Source: Accumulibacter sp. (GTDB taxonomy: Bacteria > Pseudomonadota > Gammaproteobacteria > Burkholderiales > Rhodocyclaceae). Taken from it: DNA of 54,267 nucleotides. The stretch's first letter is position 1. Every line of letters begins with the position of its first letter. Where the stretch lies: contig NZ_JAMTDQ010000104.1 in assembly GCF_023806635.1 (NCBI RefSeq), positions 1 through 54,267 on the forward strand, read 5' to 3'. The notes beneath the pieces were generated by a model. The model saw only the letters and a program-made list of their open reading frames with translations. It was not told where the DNA came from and did not search any database. Position numbers and translations under genes: made by a program. Positions 19,084-27,903 of this stretch are shown here, one piece after another.

Positions 19084-19764
19084 ATGAAAGCGCATACGTC
19101 CGAAACCCAAGCCTCCGTCAACCCGGCGCTTGCCCTGCAGTTCCTCAAGGAGGGCAACGCGCGCTTCGTCAACAACCTGCGCGTGAGCCGCGACCTGCTG
19201 CAACAGGCCAACCAGACGCGCGACGGACAGTGGCCGTTCGCCACCATCGTCAGCTGCATCGACAGCCGCACGTCCGCGGAACTCATCTTCGACCAGGGCC
19301 TCGGCGACATCTTCTCGGTACGCATCGCCGGCAACGTGATCAACACCGACATCATCGGCAGCCTCGAATTCGCATGCCACGTGGCCGGGTCGAAGCTCAT
19401 CGTCGTGCTCGGGCACACCTCCTGCGGCGCGATCAAGGGCGCATGCGACCATGTGGAGCTTGGCAACCTGACCGAGTTGCTGTCGAAAATCCAGCCCGCC
19501 GTCTATGAAGAGAACAGGACACTCGATCCGGCAGCGCGCAACTCGATGAACGCCGCGTTCGTCGAGAACGTCGCCGACCTCAACGTGCGTCGCTCGGTGC
19601 GCTCGATCGTCAACCGCAGCACCATCCTCGAGCACATGATCGCCGCCGGCAAGGTGGGCATCATCGGCGGCAAACACGACCTGGCCAGCGGCACCGTGAC
19701 GTTCTTCGACGACACCTGGTTGTACGACGAAGCGTCGATGCGGACCACCACCGGCAACCACTGA
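19084..19764 (+). CDS. Beta-class carbonic anhydrase
   Basis: A 226-residue cytosolic zinc enzyme that interconverts CO2 and bicarbonate. The ligand set is C58 and D60 in VSCIDSRTSAE, with H111 and C114 in LGHTSCGAIKGAC; the Asp-Arg dyad of the active site is intact. I chose the ATG at 19084, which has GAAGGA 13 bases upstream; the in-frame ATG at 19057 has no ribosome site but cannot be excluded. The gene is divergent from the LysR gene. It may supply bicarbonate for carboxylases or be induced at low CO2. Confidence 0.92.
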   Translation: MKAHTSETQASVNPALALQFLKEGNARFVNNLRVSRDLLQQANQTRDGQWPFATIVSCIDSRTSAELIFDQGLGDIFSVRIAGNVINTDIIGSLEFACHVAGSKLIVVLGHTSCGAIKGACDHVELGNLTELLSKIQPAVYEENRTLDPAARNSMNAAFVENVADLNVRRSVRSIVNRSTILEHMIAAGKVGIIGGKHDLASGTVTFFDDTWLYDEASMRTTTGNH

Positions 19765-20221
19765 TGTCCATTCGGGTTCGACCGCGGTGACGATCGGCAC
19801 TTCGCCGGCGGCGACCGGTTCTTTTTCGGCGACGTGCGGCGTCCGGGGCGTCGTCCGCCGCTTCCCGGTCGAAGTCGACAGCGCCGGCACGCCCGCGAAG
19901 CCGCGACGCTGTTGCTCGGGCTGCCCCGTGCTGACCCGCACGGCGCAGCGCGCGGCCTAACGCCGTGCGCGGTGGCGACGCAAAGCGACGCCACTCCGCT
20001 GGCATAGCCAAGCCTCGAGCTGGATTTCGATCAACCGATCGCGCGGTAGCATCAGGCTGCGCCCGCCGCCTGGCGGCAAGCCCCTTTGCCGATGCACGCA
20101 TGGGAGAATCCAGCGCAAATCGAGCCAGGACCATCGGGAGCAGGTCTGCAGATGCGGCCCCGATGGCGGTTGGATGCCTCGTCCTCTCCACATGGCACAG
20201 CCAACACCGGCAGGATCCACC
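19765..20221. other. Gene-free stretch between convergent operons
   Basis: About 457 bases between the carbonic anhydrase and moaE 3' ends. Apart from the candidate terminator there is a nine-pair GC-rich hairpin (19937-19945 with 19961-19969). Open frames on both strands look random: Arg/Ala-rich, with no start signals or family motifs. It could be a decayed gene or spacer. Confidence 0.5.
19802..19826 (+). terminator. Possible Rho-independent terminator after carbonic anhydrase
   Basis: TCGCC-ggc-GGCGA (19802-19814) is followed after four bases by TTCTTTTT, about 38 bases past the stop codon. The stem is short (five pairs), so termination may be partial. Confidence 0.4.
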
Positions 20222-20683
20222 TCACCCGCCCGGCTGCCGCCAGCGCTCGGCGGCGCGGTCGTCATCATCACGCGCCTCGACCCAGCGCGCCCCTGCCGCA
20301 GTCAACTCGCGTTTCCAGAACGGCGCCCGCGTCTTCAGGTAGTCCATGATGAACTCGCAGGCGGCGAAGGCCTCGGCGCGGTGCGCGGCGGCGACGGCAA
20401 CGAGGACGATGCGGTCGCCGGGCAGCAGGCGGCCGACGCGATGGATCACCAGGGCGTCGATCAGCGACCAGCGCTGCAGCGCTTCGCCGACGATCGCCGC
20501 CAGCGCCTTCTCGGTCATCCCGGGGTAGTGTTCGAGGCTCATCTCGCTGACGCCGTCGCCACCGCTGACATCGCGCACGAGGCCGACGAAGGATGCCAGA
20601 GCACCGACCCGCGGCTCGGCACGGCAGAGGTCGGCGAGTTCGCTGCCGATGTCGAAATCGGCTTCCTGGATGCGCACCGGCAT
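20222..20683 (-). CDS. moaE: Molybdopterin synthase catalytic subunit MoaE
   Basis: A 153-residue large subunit of MPT synthase. It transfers sulfur from the MoaD C-terminal thiocarboxylate to precursor Z (cPMP) to form the dithiolene of molybdopterin. Family blocks are seen: GALASFVGLVRD, LEHYPGMTEKAL, VAVAAAHRAEAFAAC (Arg of the active site) and the catalytic-Lys region APFWKRE. It is the last gene of the Moco operon, starting three bases after the moaD stop. The tail (about 135-153) is Asp/Arg-rich. Confidence 0.95.
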   Translation of the reverse strand: MPVRIQEADFDIGSELADLCRAEPRVGALASFVGLVRDVSGGDGVSEMSLEHYPGMTEKALAAIVGEALQRWSLIDALVIHRVGRLLPGDRIVLVAVAAAHRAEAFAACEFIMDYLKTRAPFWKRELTAAGARWVEARDDDDRAAERWRQPGG

Positions 20684-20686
20684 GCC

Positions 20687-20938
20687 TCAGCCCCCCGTCA
20701 CCGGTGGAAAGAAAGCCAGCTCGTCGCCATCGGCGAGCGGTGACTCGAGCGGCACCATCTGCTGGTTGACGGCACAGCGCAGGTTCCTGGTCCCGGCCAA
20801 GTCCTCCCACGCACCGCCCCGCTGGCCGAGATGGCGAATGAGGCCGGCGACGTCGCGCACACCGGCTGGCAGCGCCAGCTCCTCGGCGGACCGGCCGAGG
20901 CGCTCGCGCACCGAAGCAAAGTAGAGAATGTTCAGCAT
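20687..20938 (-). CDS. moaD: Molybdopterin synthase sulfur carrier subunit MoaD
   Basis: An 83-residue ubiquitin-fold sulfur carrier. It begins MLNILYFASVRERLG and ends in FFPPVTGG, the double glycine that is adenylated and thiocarboxylated. It forms the heterotetrameric MPT synthase with MoaE, encoded three bases downstream, and follows moeA by 15 bases. Confidence 0.95.
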   Translation of the reverse strand: MLNILYFASVRERLGRSAEELALPAGVRDVAGLIRHLGQRGGAWEDLAGTRNLRCAVNQQMVPLESPLADGDELAFFPPVTGG

Positions 20939-20953
20939 CAGTGTCTCCCGGAT

Positions 20954-22159
20954 TCAGTCGAGCAAGGCCGAGAAAGGCATGAAGCAGACCGCGTCGCCAC
21001 GCCGGATCACCTGCTGCGGTGGGTTGTCGATCAGGCCATCGCCCCAAGCCGCCGAGGTCAGGACGCCCGAGCCCTGGTTGCCGAAGAGCTCGACCGTGCC
21101 GCCGGCATGGCTGCGGACGCGCAGGAACTCGCGCCGCGCATCCGGGCTTGGCCAGTCGAAATCGGCGCGCAAGCGGTAGCTCGCCGGGGCCACCTCGCGC
21201 ACCCCCTGCATCCGCAGAAGCAGCGGCCGCAGCAGCATCAGGAAGGTGACGAGGCACGATACCGGGTTGCCGGGCAGCCCGACGAAGGGAACCTCGCGGC
21301 CGTTCGTCGCCAGATGGCCGAAAGCCAGCGGCTTCCCCGGCTTGATCGCGATCTTCCACATTTCGAGCCGGCCAGCGCCCTCGACCGCTGCCCGGACATG
21401 ATCCTCCTCGCCGACCGAGACGCCACCGGACGAGAGCACCAGGTCGTTCTTTCCGGCCGCGGCGCGCAGCGCGGCCTGCGTCGCCGGCAGGCTGTCAGCG
21501 ACCTCGCCGGCGTCGTCGACGATACAGCCGAGCCGTTCGAGCAGGGCCGCGAGGAGGAAGCGGTTGGCGTTGTAGATCGCCCCCGGCGGCAGCGGTTCGC
21601 CCGGCATGCGCAGCTCGTTTCCGGTGCTCAGCAGCGCCACCCGCAGGCGCCTGAAAACCGGCAACGAGGCGATGCCGACCGACGCCGCGAGCGCCGTGTC
21701 CTGTGGCCGCAGGCGCTGGCCGCAGGCGAGAATCTCGCTGCCGGCGGCGATGTCGCTGCCCGCCCGACGGATGTGCTCGCCTGGTTGCGGCAGGTGGTTG
21801 ATCCGCACCCGTGCCGCAGCGTGTTCGCACAGTTCCTGCATCACGACCGCGTCCGCGCCGGGCGGCAGCGGCGCGCCGGTGAAGATGCGCGCCGCAGTTC
21901 CCGGTTGCAGCCGGCTGCCGACGCTGCCGGCCGGAATGCGCTGCGTCACCGGCAGGCAAATCCCCGGCCGCGGGACATCGGCAAGCGCGACGGCATAGCC
22001 ATCCATCGCCGAATTGTCGAGCGGCGGCGAATCGACCGTCGCCATCTGTGCCTGCGCGAGGACACGTCGATCGGCGTGTCGCGTCGCCAGCGACTCGACC
22101 TCGGCGACCGCCGGAGCCGCCGCGAGCAGACGCTCAAGTGCTTCTTCAAACGACAGCAT
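20954..22159 (-). CDS. moeA: Molybdopterin molybdenumtransferase MoeA
   Basis: A 401-residue enzyme that inserts molybdate into adenylated molybdopterin. Family blocks: PPLDNSAMDGYAV near the N-terminus, IFTGAPLPPGADAVVMQE, VLSSGGVSVGEEDHV (the MoCF_biosynth domain substrate loop), and FVGLPGNPVSCLVTF. The C-terminal domain IV ends normally. Its start overlaps the mobB 3' end by 14 bases, so it is coupled to it. No second moeA copy or mogA is in the window. Confidence 0.96.
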   Translation of the reverse strand: MLSFEEALERLLAAAPAVAEVESLATRHADRRVLAQAQMATVDSPPLDNSAMDGYAVALADVPRPGICLPVTQRIPAGSVGSRLQPGTAARIFTGAPLPPGADAVVMQELCEHAAARVRINHLPQPGEHIRRAGSDIAAGSEILACGQRLRPQDTALAASVGIASLPVFRRLRVALLSTGNELRMPGEPLPPGAIYNANRFLLAALLERLGCIVDDAGEVADSLPATQAALRAAAGKNDLVLSSGGVSVGEEDHVRAAVEGAGRLEMWKIAIKPGKPLAFGHLATNGREVPFVGLPGNPVSCLVTFLMLLRPLLLRMQGVREVAPASYRLRADFDWPSPDARREFLRVRSHAGGTVELFGNQGSGVLTSAAWGDGLIDNPPQQVIRRGDAVCFMPFSALLD

Positions 22160-22673
22160 CGGCTTCCTCCGTGCGTTGAAGATGATCGAGGATGAAAGCG
22201 ACGATCGCCGGCACGTCGTTCAGGTCCAGCCAGCGGAGCCCCGCCGGCAGACCCGCCGGCTCTGCCTCGTCCGATGCGACCGCGACGATCTGCCGCTGCT
22301 CCGGCCACAGCGGTGGCTTGCCATGCGCCGGCCGATGGACCTCGAGGCGGGCGATCGGCTCGCGCTTGAAGCCCTCGACGAGGAGCAGGTCACAGGGCGA
22401 GAAACGGCTCGCGCATTCGGCCAGCGTCGGCTCGGGCGCACCGCGCAGTTCGCGCATCAGCACCCAGCGCGACGCGTTGACGAGCAGCACTTCGCTGGCC
22501 CCTGCCTGGCGGTGACGGAACGAGTCCTTGCCCGGACGGTCGACGTCGAAGTCGTGATGGGCGTGCTTGAGCACCGAGACGCGCAGGCCACGCTCGATCA
22601 TCTGCGGCAGCATGCGCTCGATCAGCGTCGTTTTGCCAGAACCGGAGTAGCCCGTGATGCCGAAGATCCTCAT
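22146..22673 (-). CDS. mobB: Molybdopterin-guanine dinucleotide biosynthesis adapter MobB
   Basis: A 175-residue P-loop GTP-binding protein that helps MobA attach GMP to the molybdenum cofactor. It begins MRIFGITGYSGSGKTT with the Walker A at 8-16, then SVLKHAHHDFDVDRPGKDS and LLLVEGFKREPIARLEV, both family signatures. The ATG overlaps the stop of the upstream ATP-grasp-like gene (ATGA). It implies use of bis-MGD enzymes (DMSO-reductase family, such as nitrate reductase or formate dehydrogenase) elsewhere in the genome. Confidence 0.95.
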   Translation of the reverse strand: MRIFGITGYSGSGKTTLIERMLPQMIERGLRVSVLKHAHHDFDVDRPGKDSFRHRQAGASEVLLVNASRWVLMRELRGAPEPTLAECASRFSPCDLLLVEGFKREPIARLEVHRPAHGKPPLWPEQRQIVAVASDEAEPAGLPAGLRWLDLNDVPAIVAFILDHLQRTEEADAVV

Positions 22674-24007
22674 TCGCAGCTGAGGCAGCGACGCTGCCCG
22701 GGAACGGCGAGGACCGCGGCGAAGCCGCCACCGGGAGTCCGGAAATTGGTCGTCTGGCCACGGTAGAGGCGCGCCGAAACCAGTTGCACCGCACCGCGGT
22801 ATGCATAGTTGCGCAGGTCGAGCTTGAAGTCCTGCTCGACACCGTCGATCAGCAGGCGGCGTTCGGAGGGGCTGACGACGGCCTGCGCGACATGGCCGCC
22901 GCGTGCGACTTCGGCGAACACCCGCCGCGTCAGCTTGTCGCCGCGATAGGCCGCCTTGCTGCCGAAACCGGCGGCCGGCTTGAAGAACCACTGCCGGCGG
23001 CTGGCCCAGAAAGCGTCGGCGTTCTCTGGCGTGACCTCTTCGGTACGTGGAATGCCGCTGGCGAGCAGCTCGCGGTCGCCATGGTCCACGCCGATCGCCC
23101 GCAGCCACTCCTGGTCCCCGAGTGCCAGCAGATTGCGTTTGTCGGCGAACAGCGCATGCGTCCGCGGATGCGGCGTGAGGACGACGGCGTCGGCGAGATA
23201 GGCCTGGCGCAGGCTGGCGTTGCGTGGCGCGGCGAGCGCGAAATCGGTCAGCCGGTTGTACACCAGGTCGATGGCCTCGCCGCGGCAATGCAGCCGCTCG
23301 CCATCGTACGACAGCTCGGCGGGATCGGCGACCAGCGCAGCGATGCCATTGTCGGCAAAGAGCCGGCGAAAGAGCTCGAACTCCGGCGCCAGGTATTGCT
23401 CGGCCGGCGCCTCGTCGACGATCGCGACACGTGCCAGCGGACGCGTCGCCGCCATTTCCGGCCGCGCCAGCCGCCACTCGTTGCGGAACATGTCGAGAAA
23501 GAGACGCTCGACCGGCGGCGGTTGCGGCATGATCTGCGCCACCGCCGCACAACACGCCCGTTGCGCCCGCAGGAGACCGGCATTGAGCAGCGCACCACCG
23601 GCATTCGAGTTGATCTCGATGAGTTGCGGCCCCTGCGGAGCGAGATGGAAGTCGTAGCCGAGGAAGACACCCGCGGCTGCCGGCGCGTGCTGCGCCACCG
23701 CCGGCGCGTAGGCGAGCACCCGCTGCTGGTAGGCAGGCAGCGCGACCACCCGTTCGATGGCGGCGATCGTCCGCGCCATCCGCTCGAGGTGCAGTGCGCC
23801 GACGAAGACCATGCTGTTGGCAAACAGGTGCGGGCGGCTCGCCAGCCAGTCACTCGCCCCGGCGTCACGCGCACAGGCCGCGAGTTCCCGCCGCAGCGAC
23901 TGGTGATCGACCGAGATGCAGGCGCAACCACGATTCAGCAGCTCCGCCGCGGCACGGCAGTCGGCAGGCAGGAGTTCTTGCAGCGATGGTGGCAGTTGCG
24001 CGTTCAT
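22670..24007 (-). CDS. ATP-grasp-like protein of unknown function within the Moco operon
   Basis: A 445-residue soluble protein. IEINSNAGGALLNAG (130-144) resembles substrate/ATP-binding segments of glutathionylspermidine-synthase-like and other ATP-grasp proteins. The segment FFKPAAGFGSKAAYRGDKL in the C-terminal third looks like an ATP-grasp nucleotide loop. The block DLRNYAYRGAVQLVSARLY followed by TNFRTPGGGFA matches the Asp-x-Asn metal site region of that fold. It ends with a CLSC pair. It is coupled by four-base overlaps to the helicase gene upstream and mobB downstream. A ligase joining an amine and a carboxylate is the fold-level expectation, but the substrate is unknown and a Moco link is only implied by location. 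Confidence 0.75.
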   Translation of the reverse strand: MNAQLPPSLQELLPADCRAAAELLNRGCACISVDHQSLRRELAACARDAGASDWLASRPHLFANSMVFVGALHLERMARTIAAIERVVALPAYQQRVLAYAPAVAQHAPAAAGVFLGYDFHLAPQGPQLIEINSNAGGALLNAGLLRAQRACCAAVAQIMPQPPPVERLFLDMFRNEWRLARPEMAATRPLARVAIVDEAPAEQYLAPEFELFRRLFADNGIAALVADPAELSYDGERLHCRGEAIDLVYNRLTDFALAAPRNASLRQAYLADAVVLTPHPRTHALFADKRNLLALGDQEWLRAIGVDHGDRELLASGIPRTEEVTPENADAFWASRRQWFFKPAAGFGSKAAYRGDKLTRRVFAEVARGGHVAQAVVSPSERRLLIDGVEQDFKLDLRNYAYRGAVQLVSARLYRGQTTNFRTPGGGFAAVLAVPGQRRCLSCE

Positions 24008-25950
24008 GCACCGCTGGCACCGGCTGCCGGTCTGAAGAAGGCCACCGCGTCGGCCAGCTCGCGCGTCCGCCGCATCGGTGGCAGGCTGCGCCAGATCCGC
24101 TTGCCGTAGGTCTTGGCGATCAGGCGTGGATCGCAGATCATCAGCACGCCGCGGTCGCTCTCATCGCGAATCAGCCGGCCCGCCCCCTGCTTGACGTTGA
24201 TGACCGTCCGCGGCAGCTGGTACTCGAGAAATCCATTGCGGCCTTCGCTGCGCAGCCTATCGAGTCGTGCCGACAGCACCGGGTCGTCGGGTGGGGCGAA
24301 CGGCAGCTTGTCGATGACCACCAGCGACAGCGCCTCGCCACGGACATCGACGCCTTCCCAGAAGCTTTGGCTGCCGATCAGGATGGCATTGCCGAGGCGG
24401 CGAAAGCGCTCGAGCAACTCGTTCTTGCCCAACTCGCCCTGCAGCAGCAGCGGCAGCTCGAGACCGTCGCGGGCGAGCCGGTCGGCGAGCAGTTCGTGGA
24501 CCCGGCGCATCGCGCGCAGCGAGGTGCACAGGAAAAAGGCGCGGCCGCCGCTCTCGCGCAGCACCGGCCACGCTGCGCCGACGACCGCCTCGGCATGGTC
24601 GGGAGCGTTCGGTTCGGGCAGATTGCGCGGCACGTAGAGCAGCGCCTGCCGCGGATAATCGAAGGGGCTCTCCCAACGCGCCGAAGACGCATCGACCAGG
24701 CCCATCTCCGCACAGTAGTGGCCGAAGTCGTTCTGCACGGCGAGCGTCGCGGAAGTGAAGATCCAGGCGCGCGGATGCCCGCTCATCTGCTTCTGCATGA
24801 TGCCGGCGATCGCCAGCGGCGTGGCATTGAGCTGCAGCGCGTGCGTATAGGTCTCGGCCCACCGGACGAAGTCGTCGTTGGTGCCGGCCTGCCAGGCTTG
24901 CAGCCGTTGCAGCAGGCTACCCGCACGCCGCCAGCAGTTGTCCAGCCCCTCGCTGCGCTGCGCCTGCGTCTCGAGCAGGGCGGCCAGCGCCTCGACGGCT
25001 GCGATCGTGGTCGCCAGGGCCTCGGCAAACCGGGGTCGGGCGGCAAGCTGCGGCAGTGCATGACGCGCCGGCTCGACCGGCAGCGTGAGCCGCAGATCGC
25101 GCACGTCCTTCTCCAGCCGGACGCTCAGGCGTGGCAGGTCGAGGCAGTCGCGCGCCGCCGTCAGCGCTTCGCTCTGCGCGTCCCGGCCAAGTTCGAGGAG
25201 TTGCGCGGTCGAGACGCTGTCGCCGAAGAACAGGCTGGCGACCTCTGGCAACTGGTGCGCTTCGTCGAAGACCACCGTGTTGCAGGCCGGCAGGAGTTCC
25301 GCCGTGCCCTCGTCGCGCAGCATCACGTCGGCGAAGAAGAGGTGATGGTTCACCACCACCAGGTCGGCGGCCAGCGCCTCACGGCGGGCAGCAAGGACGA
25401 AGCACTCCTTGTGCTGCGGACAGTCCTGCCCGAGGCAGTTGTCGCGCGTCGAGGTGACCATCGGCCACACCGTCGCGTTCTCGGGCACATCGACACACTC
25501 TGCCTTGTCGCCACTGCGCGTCTGCTGGGCAAAGCGTGCGATGCGCTGCGCCCAGGCAGCATCCTCGCGCGTCAGGAAGCGGCCATCGGCGAGCGAGCGT
25601 GCGAGATGGTGGTGGCAGAGATAGTTGGCACGGCCCTTGAGCAGGGCAACCCGGACCGGCAGGCCGAGAGCCTTGCGGATGGTCGGAATGTCGCGCGCGA
25701 AAAGCTGGTCCTGCAGGTTTTTCGTCCCCGTGGACACGATCACCTTGCCCCCCGAGAGCAGCGCCGGAACGAGGTAGGCATAGGTCTTGCCGGTGCCGGT
25801 GCCGGCTTCGGCGACGAGCACCGCGTTGGCCGCCATGGCGGCGGCAATGCGTTCTGCCAGTTCGAGCTGCTGCGACCGCGGACGATAACCGGGAACCGCC
25901 GCGGCGAGCGGCCCGGAGGCGGAAAAGACTTCAGCGAGCAAGGCGGTCAT
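24004..25950 (-). CDS. yoaA: ATP-dependent DNA helicase, YoaA/DinG type with Fe-S cluster
   Basis: A 648-residue superfamily 2 helicase of the XPD-like class, acting 5'-3' in DNA repair. Walker A is AGTGTGKT (49-56), four Fe-S ligands are C112, C172, C177 and C183, and the DEAH box is at 229-232 (VVFDEAHQLPE). The C-terminal helicase domain carries FLCTSLRAM, a QSFWEGVDVRGEAL block and a QGAGRLIRD motif VI. Length and the EAGTGTGKTYAYL sequence favour YoaA over the longer DinG. It is the first gene of the minus-strand run that continues into the Moco genes. Its stop overlaps the next start by four bases. Confidence 0.92.
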   Translation of the reverse strand: MTALLAEVFSASGPLAAAVPGYRPRSQQLELAERIAAAMAANAVLVAEAGTGTGKTYAYLVPALLSGGKVIVSTGTKNLQDQLFARDIPTIRKALGLPVRVALLKGRANYLCHHHLARSLADGRFLTREDAAWAQRIARFAQQTRSGDKAECVDVPENATVWPMVTSTRDNCLGQDCPQHKECFVLAARREALAADLVVVNHHLFFADVMLRDEGTAELLPACNTVVFDEAHQLPEVASLFFGDSVSTAQLLELGRDAQSEALTAARDCLDLPRLSVRLEKDVRDLRLTLPVEPARHALPQLAARPRFAEALATTIAAVEALAALLETQAQRSEGLDNCWRRAGSLLQRLQAWQAGTNDDFVRWAETYTHALQLNATPLAIAGIMQKQMSGHPRAWIFTSATLAVQNDFGHYCAEMGLVDASSARWESPFDYPRQALLYVPRNLPEPNAPDHAEAVVGAAWPVLRESGGRAFFLCTSLRAMRRVHELLADRLARDGLELPLLLQGELGKNELLERFRRLGNAILIGSQSFWEGVDVRGEALSLVVIDKLPFAPPDDPVLSARLDRLRSEGRNGFLEYQLPRTVINVKQGAGRLIRDESDRGVLMICDPRLIAKTYGKRIWRSLPPMRRTRELADAVAFFRPAAGASGA

Positions 25951-26183
25951 TGACGGTCCGTCGGAGCAGCGAGCATGCTACCAGAAGCCGGCTCAGACAG
26001 CCGCAAAATGAAGGTTCGTGCGCAGGAAGGCAGCCACCGCTCACCGGCAACAGGCCGTTGGCAGCCGGGTCCGACAAGGAGACCGCGGCGGCAGATGATC
26101 GATTTCCCTGTCGGGCAAGGACTGCCCCGGCCGCATGGCGCGGCAGCACCAGGGCATCGGCCAGGGCCCGGGGAAGCGAAGAT

Positions 26184-26978
26184 TTACTGCGTGCCGCTCT
26201 TCTGCAACAGCTCGCGCAGGAAACGCACGGGTATGGCGAAGCTGATCCCGGACGGCTTGCTGAGAACCGATTCCTTGTTTTCCTTGACGAAGACCATGTT
26301 GATGACGCCAAGCACCTCGCCGCGGCTGACCTCGAACAGCGGGCCGCCGCTGTTGCCCGGGTAGGCCGTCGCATCGAGCTGATAGATGTCGAAACTGCCT
26401 TCCCTGATCTGCTGCACGACACGGGCGTTCAGTTCGCGGGCATTGGCCCCCGGCAGGACGATCGGCGTGATCGCCGAAATGATGCCGCGATGCGTGACCG
26501 GCGACAACCCCAGCGCGCCGCCGATGGGAAAGCCGGTAAAGGCGATCGCCTGGCCTTCGCGCACGGGCTCCGATTCGTGCAGGGTGAGGGTCGGCAGCAA
26601 CGGGCCATCGATGCGCAGCAGCGCGAGATCGTGCCCCTTGTCCACCGCGACGACCCTGGCCGGCCGCTGCTGTGCCTTGCCAGCGGCCGGCCGGACGAGG
26701 ATGACCAGCTTCTCGCCTGCCGCCTCGTCGATCGCTGCCGCGACCACGTGCGCATTGGTCGCCACCGTGCGGCCGTCGCCGACGACGAAGCCCGTTCCGC
26801 GCATGACGAACTGCGGGCTGCGGGTCACCTGCTGCGTCCCGACGACGACCACCGATGGCTTGATCCGCTCGATGACATCGGGCAGTTCGGCTGCCACCGT
26901 CCCTGCCAGGCCCAGCAGGCCACAGACAACGGCAACGGCGGCCAGCAGGTGGCGCAAGGCCGAAGGCACGGCCTGCAT
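26184..26978 (-). CDS. Periplasmic trypsin-like serine protease (no PDZ domain)
   Basis: A 264-residue exported protease of the S1C/HtrA fold without PDZ domains. The signal peptide spans about residues 1-30 (VVCGLLGLAGTVAA). The triad is complete: H77 in ATNAHVV, D117 in GHDLALLRI and S210 in PGNSGGPLF. The absent PDZ domain means it would not follow the DegP cage model and may be a dedicated processing or housekeeping protease. It starts one base after the stop of the lytic transglycosylase gene and is the last gene of the polysaccharide cluster, so a role in handling exported EPS-related proteins is an inference from position. Confidence 0.88.
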   Translation of the reverse strand: MQAVPSALRHLLAAVAVVCGLLGLAGTVAAELPDVIERIKPSVVVVGTQQVTRSPQFVMRGTGFVVGDGRTVATNAHVVAAAIDEAAGEKLVILVRPAAGKAQQRPARVVAVDKGHDLALLRIDGPLLPTLTLHESEPVREGQAIAFTGFPIGGALGLSPVTHRGIISAITPIVLPGANARELNARVVQQIREGSFDIYQLDATAYPGNSGGPLFEVSRGEVLGVINMVFVKENKESVLSKPSGISFAIPVRFLRELLQKSGTQ

Positions 26979-26979
26979 C

Positions 26980-27903
26980 CTACACTCCCCGGATCGAACG
27001 GATGCGCGGCAACTCCGGCGACGGCGTGGTCACCTTGGCGTCGTAGGGATGATCGTCGCGCTTGAAGATGCTGATGATCCGCTTGACGTAACCCTGCGTC
27101 TCGGCATAAGGCGGCACGCCGCGGTAGCGATTGACCGCGCCCTCGCCCGCGTTGTAGGCGGCGGCAACCAGACTGACGTCGCCCTCGAAATAGGCCAGCA
27201 GCCAGCGCAGATACGCCAGCCCGCCACGCAGGTTCTGCTCCGGATCGAATGGCTGCCGGACGTTGAACCGTGCCGCAGTATCGGGAATGAGCTGCATCAA
27301 CCCCTGCGCGTTCTTGTTCGACAGCGCTGCCGGATTGAAGTTGGATTCGGTGCGGATCACCGCCAGAGCCAGCCGCGGACTGACGCCGTACTCCGGTGCC
27401 AGCTGGTTGACCAGACCGACGACCTTTTTCTGCATTTCGGTGATCGGTACGAGGACATCCTTGCCGTCGTCGAGGAAGGCGAAGCCGCGCATGCAATCGG
27501 GAACGGTCGCCGCCGGCTCGCCGACGAATCGCTGCATCCTCTGCGACTGCTCGTGTCCCTGCCTCGCCGCCAGGGCAAAGAAGTACGCCGCCCGGGAATC
27601 GTCGCGCTCGATGCCGCGACCATTGGCGTACATCCAGCCGAGGTTGAACTGCGCTTCGGCATCACCCATTCGGGCGCCCTCGCAATAGAGCTTCACCGCG
27701 CGCGCGTAATCGCGCGGCACGCCCTCGCCGTGCTCGTGCGCCAGAGCCTCCTTGCGCAGCGCCAGCCGGCGCTCGGCCTCGGACTCCTTGGCCGCGACGC
27801 CGGCGGCAGCGGCAAGGGATGGCGCGGCAAGACCCAGCAGGCCGCAGAAAAGGATTGCACCCCGGCGCATCAGGGCGGAACAGCCAAGACAGGAAGCTTT
27901 CAT
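26980..27903 (-). CDS. Lytic transglycosylase with Sel1-like repeats
   Basis: A 307-residue exported murein lyase. The signal sequence is about 1-34. Sel1/TPR-like repeats span about 55-120 (DYARAVKLYCEGARMGDAEAQFNLGWMY, seen in parts). The SLT domain (about 160-270) has catalytic E186 in AVIRTESNFNP, then GLMQLIPDTAARF and VAAAYNAGEGAV. It cleaves peptidoglycan glycan strands with 1,6-anhydro products. The ATG at 27903 has GGAG 7 bases upstream and shares one base with the tviC stop (TGATG), so its translation is coupled to a sugar-nucleotide enzyme. This suggests it opens the wall for the polysaccharide export machine. Confidence 0.9.
   Translation of the reverse strand: MKASCLGCSALMRRGAILFCGLLGLAAPSLAAAAGVAAKESEAERRLALRKEALAHEHGEGVPRDYARAVKLYCEGARMGDAEAQFNLGWMYANGRGIERDDSRAAYFFALAARQGHEQSQRMQRFVGEPAATVPDCMRGFAFLDDGKDVLVPITEMQKKVVGLVNQLAPEYGVSPRLALAVIRTESNFNPAALSNKNAQGLMQLIPDTAARFNVRQPFDPEQNLRGGLAYLRWLLAYFEGDVSLVAAAYNAGEGAVNRYRGVPPYAETQGYVKRIISIFKRDDHPYDAKVTTPSPELPRIRSIRGV

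Noticed and set aside
22146-23555. Long open frame that reads through mobB with an N-terminal extension
   Set aside because: The MRIFGITGYSGSGKTT start at 22673 gives a normal-length MobB; the extension is the out-of-frame complement of the ATP-grasp-like gene.
23794-25953. Long plus-strand open frame opposite yoaA
   Set aside because: The minus strand holds an intact helicase with Walker, Fe-S and DEAH motifs; the plus frame has none.
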